Origin: Ichthyophonus hoferi | Lineage: Eukaryota > Opisthokonta > Ichthyosporea > Ichthyophonida > Ichthyophonidae | Length of the DNA stretch: 14,813 bases | Direction: 5' to 3' | Assembly: GCA_002751075.1 (NCBI GenBank) | Contig: NAOQ01000424.1 | Location: 31,928-46,740, forward strand | Shown here: positions 1 through 7,310 of the stretch, piece after piece | Position numbering within the stretch: the stretch's first letter is position 1 | Layout of the letters: every line of letters begins with the position of its first letter | Notes under the pieces: generated by a model | The model's database searches: none | The model's input: the letters and a program-made list of their open reading frames with translations, nothing else | What the model was told of the DNA's origin: nothing | Translations under genes and position numbers: made by a program

Positions 1-190
1 AAAAAAAAAAAAAAAAGAGAAGGAATTAAAGAAATTATTATATAAAAATTTGTTTCAATACGTTATCAACGTTATCAACGTTATGAAAATCTATGGCGCC
101 TAGTATTTTAGATACATAATACATATTAATTCCAGCACAATGAGGAATAAAATACCATGTACTTCTAATATCCTTATATTGGGTGTCAAA
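1..190 (+). repeat. Dispersed repeat A, copy 1 (reaches the window edge)
   Basis: This stretch resembles positions 3495-3640 by eye. Shared blocks occur in the same order: ATGGCGCCTAGTA, TTAATT then CAGCACAA, GGAATAAAATACCAT versus GGATAAAATACCAT, and CTAATATCCTTATAT. Copy 1 also carries three tandem copies of a 9-bp unit, CGTTATCAA, at 61-87 (the last with one change), which copy 2 lacks. It starts with a 16-base A run at the window edge, so its true left end is unknown. I do not recognise the family. It could be a non-autonomous transposon or part of an old segmental duplication together with repeat B. Confidence 0.55.
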
Positions 191-834
191 TATCACTAAT
201 TAGCACTTAGTTCTGTTTTGGGGTGTCAAAGTATGACTTGGTTTTGTTAATGTGGGATAGGCCGCGATTTAAGGGATTAGACGTTTGTTATAAAGTAAGA
301 GGTTAATTAATTGTAAAGTGGTGTAAAGTAATTAGTTACTAACCTCTTTATGATTGGTTAATATTTATATATATTTGTGTATTAATTGGAGTAGAACCAT
401 CGGATCAGCATTAAGTGACTAAGCATATTCAATAACATCTTATAGGTTCCAGCCTATCCGACATTGACACGTCTCATTATATACTTTGACACATCCGATA
501 CCTTTTCTGTTTACAGCTTATTCCTTTATATTGAAAAACCGTTAATTATGAATGAAAACATTGTTCGGCCGAAGTTCTGGTAACAAGCGGATCATGAAAT
601 AATTAGTCCAATATTAATTGATTGACGTTCTTTATTCAGATGAGATGGTTTGTCAATGCTACAATGTGATCATTTGCACTAATGAGATAATTGATTACCA
701 GACAATTCTAGCCTCATTGATTTTCCGTCAACTGTATTAGTCAATACAATTCTCTATTCATATCAATAGATACTGCCACATTGATCCGCATAAAACAAAT
801 GACTAAAAATCCTCATTGTTTACATAGCATTGAA

Positions 835-1030
835 CATACAATTCCGATTTTTCCCAGTGTTTTTTATGGACCTATGTCGTTAAACTGATAGCCATGCAAT
901 AAACGTACATATTTTTTCTTTTATAGTCATTATTTTTTGTACCTGTATAGTAAAATATAATAAATTTTTAATAATCGTCTTTTTCGTTCCTATTAGTAGT
1001 TCAAAGACAATCAATCAACATGATATGGAT
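835..1030 (+). repeat. Dispersed repeat B, copy 1
   Basis: This stretch aligns by eye with positions 5220-5425 at roughly 65-75 percent identity with small gaps. Shared blocks in order include CCAGTGTTTTT, TTAAAC or CTAAAC, GCAATAAACGT, GTCATTAT, TTTTGTA, GTAGTTCA and CAATCAATCA. It lies about 650 bp after repeat A copy 1, whereas the second pair is about 1.6 kb apart. No open frame is shared between the copies, so this reads as a non-coding repeat or duplicated flank. Confidence 0.6.
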
Positions 1031-1880
1031 GACTTCCTGTTTAGAAGTATTCGATTAGATTGTCTAATCAGAAATCCTTGATTGTGATTTCCCATCACAC
1101 AAAGATTCATCACTCGAAGTCGTGCCGTCTGTGCAGGATAAAATGCTCAGGATGTAATAATGTAATATTGTAATACTTCCTATAAATAGACCAGGAGCAT
1201 CTCGTGAAAGCATCATGGCTTCCCAAGTCTGATTGGAGCACTGTAGTAAGATACGTGATTGCTTACAATTCTTTGTAAAACATTCTGTTTCTATTGACGT
1301 AAAATTATCTAAATACCTGTTGAGTCACATAGATGCACACAATTCTTCATGCATGAGAGGGTAAGAGGGAGGGGAATTATCATATATAGCATGATGTACA
1401 CTGAGAAGATTATCGAGAGATATAATTTGATTGGTACATGCAATAAGCATATGGCTATGCTATAATATTGTGCCTTTTCCAAATATGATTAACTATGAGT
1501 ATAACATCAATCTCTGATACCCTGTTTTACTTTTAATTATCTGTCAGCCTCATAATAGTTATTGTTTAAAAGGTATGCATTAGCTGGCAAGGCTAACTGC
1601 TTTGTTTGCACGAGTAAAGTGGGTATCCCTATATTACAGCGCGATTAAAACATGTGAGCGACAAGCCTATTGGTTACTAAATAGCAAACAACTCTGCCCG
1701 AATAGGCAAAACTCCAATTGCTTACTAATGATTGGTGAATGACGATTGTTTGAAAATTGCCAATGCAGTATATCCTAAAATATAGAACAACTTGGATAAA
1801 ATGCACTAAATATATTCAGTATTCACAAAGGGACACTTCATAAATAAAATATTGCAGAGTATATATATTATCACAGCACA
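1031..1880. other. Upstream non-coding region of the acetyltransferase gene
   Basis: No convincing reading frame is present. A good TATA-like sequence, CCTATAAATAG, lies at about 1179-1189, followed by an ATG at 1214 that stops after five codons. GATTGG (reverse CCAAT) motifs occur at 1231, 1429 and 1730. The TATA-like site is about 700 bp upstream of the acetyltransferase start. It could be a distal promoter with a long leader or an unrelated site. Directly before the gene, 1859-1870 is a TATATATATT run too close to the ATG to be an ordinary TATA box. Confidence 0.35.
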
Positions 1881-3180
1881 ATGGCCGCTTTTCGCATTAG
1901 CCATGTTTTAATGCCTACCAGCCGTCGCCTATTTAGCACTGGTGTCAAGAGTGCAGCCATACGTGTCATTTCCACACCTCACGGAGATATGTCTTTCTTT
2001 CCTATCGAAAATGACCAAAGTATGTTTGAAGAAGCTATTGAGTTCACTGGGTCATGCTTTGAGGTTGATGAACCTATAAACTCTGTATTGGGTGATTCAA
2101 AATATATAATGAGAGCGTATTTATTTCCAAAAAAGGATGCACTTTTGAATAGTGGTTTGTCTTTTTGTGCCCGGAACTCAGAAGGGAAAATGGTGGGAGT
2201 ATTTTTCGGAGTAGGCTTAGTAGATTATTTGAAGCCTGCTTCACAAATCGAAACACCTGAACCTACTGGGACAGATGCCCCTATTATGAAGCCCAATTGG
2301 GAAGAAGACCTTAATGGGTTACTCGACTCGTTGCACGAACGCAGTGCACCCTTTTACCCTAAGCCTGATACCTCTGCTATGGTGGCACTCACTGGTTCCG
2401 TCTCTCCAACCGTGAGGGGAGCAAGCATCCTCAAAGTTGGACTAGGTATATGGGGAGAGCTGGCTAGACAAAGGGTAAGATGATACTTTGTTGTTTTACA
2501 AGATATGATAGTTTTTACGTTGTGAATAGATGTGTACATATAGATAAAATGCATATTTTTGTTTTAGAGTAAATAGGAACTTATTGTGTATAATAATAGT
2601 TTTATTCTATTTTATATATCTAACTTAGAATGACGTGCCTTGGCCATATGGTATGTGTTTATACTTTGAATAGTACTCTACCGATCTCAATGTTATTCCG
2701 AAAAGTATCTGACTTTCTGGCTTTAATTTTCTTGCTTTATTTATAATTATTATTTGACGAGAAAAATATTTATTTAATTTAGATATTTGTTTTACAGCTA
2801 CATTAGTGTAATATTATTAGTAATTACTATTATGTATATAGTCTTACAGATATTAAGTCTCTCCATTTATATTTAACATTATGTTTAATAGAGGGGAGAT
2901 GGCATATGTAATATACACAAAGATAATTTCCATCACAATATTGTTATTTAATATATACGTCCTTTGCTATATAACTAATCCACACACTATCCCACAGAAC
3001 TATAAATACCTTATAGGAGAGACATCAAGTCATTATGCCTACAAAGCCCTTCTCTCTCTAGGTGCGAAAAAGTTGGCCGGTATTGAATATGCCCTCTGGA
3101 AGAATCACGCAGGAGAGATCCCTTTTGCTGGCGTACCTAAACCCCACACCGGCATATCTACTATGCTCATGAATCTGTAA
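1881..3180 (+). CDS. Arylalkylamine/dopamine N-acetyltransferase-like GNAT protein, two exons, mitochondrial-type N-terminus
   Basis: Exon 1 is 1881-2474 and exon 2 is 2998-3180. The 523-nt intron begins GTAAGA and ends CACAG, both exons are in phase 0, and ACTAAT lies about 19 nt before the acceptor. The product is 258 aa. Insect Dat-like enzymes move acetyl from acetyl-CoA to arylalkylamines. Matches to that family are DEPIN at residues 63-67 (the family's conserved DEPLN, with its proposed catalytic Glu), VRGAS at 178-182 in the acetyl-CoA pyrophosphate loop (usual form RGxG), SSHY at 208-211, and a C-terminal ending with KPHTGI, like the family's PHVGI. Residues 1-29 are rich in Arg and Ser with no acid, and RLFSTG at 16-21 fits an R-x-F-x-x-G mitochondrial processing site. 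The ATG has A at -3 and G at +4. Substrate and location are inferences. Confidence 0.85.
2475..2997 (+). other. Intron of the acetyltransferase gene
   Basis: The donor AGG|GTAAGA and acceptor CCCACAG|AAC restore a continuous frame from residue 198 to 199. The frame stays open through 2881-2997 before the acceptor, but this intronic extension has no family similarity and exon 2 matches the family only from about 2998. The body is AT-rich with no recognisable element. Confidence 0.85.
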
Positions 3181-3342
3181 ACAGTAGTATTTCCTATTAT
3201 TATAAATAATACTACTTGTGTTCCGTTCCATATTTACACAAGTTTGGTGGCGTTAGGGATTTGGGTTAGTTCAGCTTATGAACTAATAGTAATGGTACAA
3301 GATATACCGACATGAACTGTTTTGAATGCGCATGTAAATTTA

Positions 3343-3348
3343 AATAAA
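3343..3348 (+). terminator. Candidate polyadenylation signal of the acetyltransferase gene
   Basis: AATAAA occurs 163 nt after the stop codon, within TTTAAATAAAGAAAC. It is the first canonical hexamer downstream of the gene on this strand. Cleavage would be expected 10-30 nt later. Confidence 0.5.
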
Positions 3349-3494
3349 GAAACAATAATTAAGACTATTCATTCGGCCACGATTGTTTCGACTGGACTGA
3401 AAAGCGAATAGTTTTATTTAATTTTTTAATGTGGTAGTCATATTTTGGAAATTTTCTCACGTTCACTGATTATACAGCAAATAGTAATAGAAAC

Positions 3495-3640
3495 AAAGAG
3501 AAAGAATTGATGAAATTGTTATAGAAAGTTTGCTCAAATACGGGATAACAGACGATGGCGCCTAGTAAATTAGACGATTATTAATTACAGCACAAAGTAG
3601 GATAAAATACCATATACCCTAATATCCTTATATGGAGATT
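3495..3640 (+). repeat. Dispersed repeat A, copy 2
   Basis: This is the second copy of the repeat at 1-190, in the same orientation. It starts in AAAGAGAAAGAATTG and runs through ATGGCGCCTAGTA, the CAGCACAA block and CTAATATCCTTATAT. It lacks the CGTTATCAA triplication of copy 1. Together with copy 1 it brackets the acetyltransferase gene. Confidence 0.55.
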
Positions 3641-4127
3641 ACGTTAAAATTAAAATGTTAAAGGACGATATAATACTCTTTTAAACAAAACATTTAATTA
3701 TTGGTTATCATAAATATCTTACTCTCAATTGTGATTCTTTGGTATAATGAGCCTCAACGAGTTTTTAACATTACTATACTTGATAAATTATTGCATATTT
3801 TATTTTAACTACATACCACTTAAACAGAATTATATAAAAATAGACATCCCGATCAACCCATTACTACTGTTTTATAAGAATTACAGAATTGGCCTGTTAA
3901 CGACGTTGACGAAGTCCCATAGGCTGATGAATAAAGGAAAGAACTTAATCAAATCGCTTATATTTTACATACTCAAACTAGAACAAAACTGCATACACCA
4001 CTATATATATATATATACATACATAGGCGTCAAAGATGTCTCTAAGCACGGAATCAGCGTATGACCGAGTATTATGAATAGATCTCTTCAAGTTGAGTAA
4101 AAATTGTTTCTCCAGGTGATGTGAATT
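3641..4127. other. AT-rich stretch between repeat A copy 2 and the unrecognised coding-like stretch
   Basis: A 105-codon frame opens at 3747, but its composition (Ile, Leu, Tyr, Asn, Lys) is what AT-rich DNA gives by chance. It ends in a low-complexity TATATATACATA run near 4003-4022, and no family is recognisable. I see no supported gene here. Confidence 0.4.
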
Positions 4128-4580
4128 TTATTGTAGATTCAGTTCCATCATGAGTGAGATTGATGAAGAGGTTGGTGTGCTGAGTGGCCAGATATGGCGA
4201 CAGTTGTTCAAATCAATTCTTGACTTTTGTGTATTGTTCAAATACGGTGGTGGTTGGAATATGGCGCCACATAATTCTCTTAAGTTAGTGCCATGTTCAT
4301 CACTCCTCCAGTACAATGGGATCAGTTCAACCTTAATGACCTAGGTTAAGTTTCCAATTTGGCTGCAAGGTAGCATTATTGTAGATGACTCCTAATAAAC
4401 AAGCATCGATGGCAGTAAAGGTTCTTGATATCCTCGCCTACAACTGCCAAGGCTCTACAGGTGATACTGAACCATTCAGGCTAGGAGAGGTTCTCCTAAT
4501 TCTGGTAAGAATGCTTATGTTTAAGTATGTAAGCCCGTTTAGAGTAGTGTCTGAGGTGATAGTTATCATAAGAATTTGAC
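4128..4580 (+). other. Unrecognised stretch with coding-like composition, possible exons or gene remnant
   Basis: Two adjacent frames, 4150-4344 and 4385-4579, stand out because their base composition is less AT-rich than the flanks. Both follow a TTATTGTAGAT sequence that could be a 3' splice site (AG at about 4135 and 4384), and the second is followed by a good donor, CTG|GTAAGAA, near 4505. The predicted peptides include SEIDEEVGVLSGQIWRQLF and MAVKVLDILAYNCQGSTGD. I recognise neither. The two cannot be joined cleanly by an obvious intron. This could be part of an unrecognised gene, a decayed gene, or an insertion that makes the A-to-B spacing longer here than in copy 1. Confidence 0.25.
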
Positions 4581-5219
4581 TGATTTTCTTGAAAGGTGTT
4601 AAATGCAGAATAACTCTTAAAAGTTATGGTTAGCTTTTACCGGTCATTAATTTTCACTTTCAAAAAGGATAAAAATGAAAATAAAAATGTTTCTTGTGCT
4701 TTTATAGCGTAAAAGTACGTATAAGGCCCACAACTCTGAAAGTATGTTAATAACCAGGTTGAAGATATTAGAAACAGTGGCATTTAATTGTATCAACGGT
4801 AAAAGAAAATATGAATCTATTAGGTTCCTTAAATGGACGTTTAATTCAAGTAGCAAGTAAAACAAATATATTTAATGAATTGAGAGTGATCTTTCATTTT
4901 GGTCTGATATTGCTTATGAATCTTTCCCTCTTCTCACTCTTCTCAAGGGTTTTCATAAGTACACATCTAGTTTACTGTTGAATAATTAGCATTAGCTTAT
5001 TGATATATGTTGCTTGATTTGAGTATCAATTTGATTACCTGGATTGGGAGTTTGAAATTCAACCTCTTGTTATTGTGATAATAATTGTAAGAGTAATTCA
5101 TTGGGCAAAGGTAGTTGGCTATGGTTCTTACTTCTTACATCCAATGAATCACCTTTTTTAAAGCAATAAAACTTATGCAATATAAACTAACCAAATCTTT
5201 GGCCCAATAGAAATCAAAT
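4581..5219. other. Intergenic DNA without a recognisable feature
   Basis: Moderately AT-rich sequence with only short chance frames on either strand. I see no RNA gene, clear repeat or promoter cluster. It ends where repeat B copy 2 begins. Confidence 0.4.
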
Positions 5220-5425
5220 ATTTTAGCGCATAGAATCCCAAATTTTTCCAGTGTTTTTCATGTAAATGTTTGCTAAACAGACAGCTAAGCAATAAACGTC
5301 CATAATTTATTTTTCATTGTCATTATCTTTTGTATATCTATAATAAAGTTTAATAAAGTTTTGATATTTGTAGTTTTAGTTTTGATTGGTAGTTCAGAGC
5401 CAATCAATCAGCATGAGATGAATGG
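5220..5425 (+). repeat. Dispersed repeat B, copy 2
   Basis: This is the second copy of the sequence at 835-1030, in the same orientation. Shared landmarks are CCAGTGTTTTT at about 5250, GCAATAAACGT near 5290, GTCATTAT near 5320 and GCCAATCAATCA near 5400. It follows repeat A copy 2 as copy 1 follows A copy 1, but with about 900 bp more between them. Confidence 0.6.
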
Positions 5426-6764
5426 CGCTTCAATGTTTAACCACCAATGGCTTAATAAAGTGAATATTGTTGAGCAACAAGAGTACTCAACGTTGACAGT
5501 TTCAACATTAATTCTTGCCGGATTTAGATTTGAGACGTATTAGTTTTGGGTTGGTAGAAAAACTAAAATAGAAATTTGTCACAGTTATTGATCTCATGGC
5601 TTGGCTAAATTTATGTGACGATCGGAATTTATTCGATTGGCATGCGATCGAAAACCTAGTCCTTAGCAACGAGACTTTAGTAGATAATTTTTATCTGATA
5701 AAATAACATTTTAATTGCTAAAATATATTTATTATTTTTGAAAATTTTATAATGATTTTTATTATAATAATTATTACTAGAACGTATAGAGCTAATTTGC
5801 AATTTGATCTAGCAATATCTGGACCACATCACGTTTCTCTGGGACGACCCTCGTGCGGTCAACTTCACTGGATAGTTCTAGAATGCCACGTGATATATAA
5901 ACTATTGTGTTAGAAAGCTAAAAAGAATTGCTGAGCTATAACATTTAAAACATTTAAGCCGGAAATTACAAATAAAGAATAAAATTCATAAAATTTGAAT
6001 ATTTAATATACATTATTTAATTAAATATATTAAAAAATAAGCATAAATAAATAAAAAAACATATTAGTAATTAAACTAGAAATATGAATGCAAAGCCAAA
6101 ATGACATACTAAACAGAGAAAAATCAAATCAAAATATTAGTTTTGTTTAAAAACAAATAAATAAATATTATTGGTTTCATTTTTAAAATAAATAAATAAA
6201 CAATATTTTATAATAAATAATTAAAGATAATTAAAATTTAAACCCAGTAAAAAAACTAAAAACCTAGTATAAATTTAACGATTGGCAAAATATGTGAAAA
6301 TTGGGAAATTTTGACAAATTTAGAACAAACCCAGGGATATATTTACAGGTCGCTAGGCTATGGCAGTGGCTGGATAATAACTGTGTGTATAGTGATAGAA
6401 TGGCAGACAATTTTATTTGGACATTCTAAATAGGGCATATACTATAGGTAATATTTATATATATATTATTCCATCACACTTGTTTTAATTGCTTGCACTT
6501 TAATTTTATTTATTGCCCGGGGTCCAGACTGTGTAGTTGTTTATTTTTCTATTCTTTGTGAGTAATATTTGGTTTTCAATTGCTTGTACAGAAATTGAAT
6601 GGTTACAATACGCACTTTACAGTCTTTTTCATGATTCAAAATAAATTTTTAGAGCTAAGCTAATCTCATTTCAAATTCAGCATGTTTGTCTTCCAATATT
6701 TTGAAGCTTTTTAATTTTTGAATTATTGAAAGAGTCTTTTTCCCTTTTATCACCTCTTGAAGCA
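5426..6764. other. Very AT-rich intergenic region
   Basis: From about 5690 to 6260 the sequence is almost purely A and T, with recurrent AAATAAATAA runs, interrupted by a GC-richer island at about 5815-5900. After a plausible acceptor at 6348 (TTTACAG) there is a 26-codon frame with VARLWQWLDNN that stops at 6429; it is too short to call. A CCCGGG occurs at 6516. No gene is supported until 6765. Confidence 0.4.
5876..5900 (+). promoter_or_regulatory. Promoter-like cluster: TTCTAGAA, CACGTG, TATATAA
   Basis: Three motifs fall within 25 bp: TTCTAGAA (5876-5883, a TTCnnGAA heat-shock-element core), CACGTG (5887-5892, an E-box/G-box palindrome) and TATATAA (5894-5900). They sit at the edge of a GC-richer island in an otherwise A/T desert. 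If it is a + strand promoter, the nearest downstream frame is the small membrane protein at 6765. Motif matching alone cannot prove function. Confidence 0.25.
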
Positions 6765-6965
6765 ATGGCATTACCGCTCTTGGTCCAAAGTTTTAAAGAC
6801 TACCATGAAAAAAAATTAAAATTTACAGGAGTTTGTTTACTAGGACTACTAATATTATATATGGTCGGAATATTTTATTATAGAAAGGCTTTAGAAACGA
6901 AGATACACATACTCCTTCAACTACCCAGCCGCGGAAAGGATATTATACACATGTACAAAGCATAG
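6765..6965 (+). CDS. Hypothetical 66-residue single-pass membrane protein
   Basis: I do not recognise this protein. The frame starts at an ATG with G at -3 and G at +4 and ends in TAG. Residues 1-20 are polar with a KDYHEKKLK basic stretch. Residues 21-39 (TGVCLLGLLILYMVGIFYY) are a strong membrane segment, and residues 40-66 form a short basic tail with SRGK. By the positive-inside tendency both flanks are basic, so topology is unclear. The frame is open further upstream to about 6705 but has no other ATG there. It lies 345 bp upstream of the SAR1 start on the same strand, so it could be an independent small gene, an exon of a longer gene, or part of the SAR1 transcript leader. The run of hydrophobic residues argues mildly for a real protein. 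Confidence 0.35.
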   Translation: MALPLLVQSFKDYHEKKLKFTGVCLLGLLILYMVGIFYYRKALETKIHILLQLPSRGKDIIHMYKA

Positions 6966-7310
6966 ATTATACTACCTTATATTGTCACTAGCACATAACA
7001 CACTTGCCAGTGTTTCTGTTTTGAATGCAGTTTTTTTACCTTTGAAGTTCCCCTCTGTGATGACTTAGTTTCAATCCACAGGGTTTCACTTACTTTTTTC
7101 CTTCTTCATAAGTTTATTCATATATCTATAATTAACCTCAAAAATCTTTTCCCTCCTTCTCCCTCTCTTCCGACCCACCTTCACACACACATTTACCCCT
7201 TACCATCTCCTAACAAAGTAAGCTTTCAACCACCCATACTTACACCTTTACTGATATCAATAAACCCATCTCTCCCTCCATCCCAATCCATTCCAGTTAT
7301 CCACACAAAC
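6966..7310 (+). promoter_or_regulatory. SAR1 promoter/leader, pyrimidine-rich, with possible 5' UTR intron
   Basis: From about 7141 to the SAR1 ATG the + strand is strikingly rich in C and T, unlike the surrounding A/T DNA, as in many housekeeping leaders. A consensus donor GTAAGC at 7218 and an acceptor TTCCAG ending at 7296, preceded by a CT-rich tract, could define a 79-nt intron in the 5' UTR; this is unproven. No canonical TATA box is evident close to the start. Confidence 0.35.

Noticed and set aside
61-87. Three CGTTATCAA units as a CRISPR-like or regulatory array
   Set aside because: Only a contiguous 9-bp tandem repeat without spacers, lying inside a dispersed repeat of a eukaryotic genome.
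181-230. Direct repeat GGGTGTCAAA at 181 and 221
   Set aside because: A single 10-bp pair without further structure is not enough to call an element.
2881-2997. N-terminal part of the frame 2881-3180 as an independent protein start
   Set aside because: The part before 2998 is AT-rich and unlike the family, while a CACAG acceptor at 2997 joins the conserved remainder in phase with exon 1.
3747-4064. 105-codon + strand frame
   Set aside because: Composition is that of random AT-rich DNA, it runs into a TATATA repeat and no domain is recognisable.
5590-5660. Cluster of CGATC-like motifs with a TTCGAT/ATCGAA inverted repeat
   Set aside because: The stem is only six base pairs with a nine-base loop, which is expected by chance.
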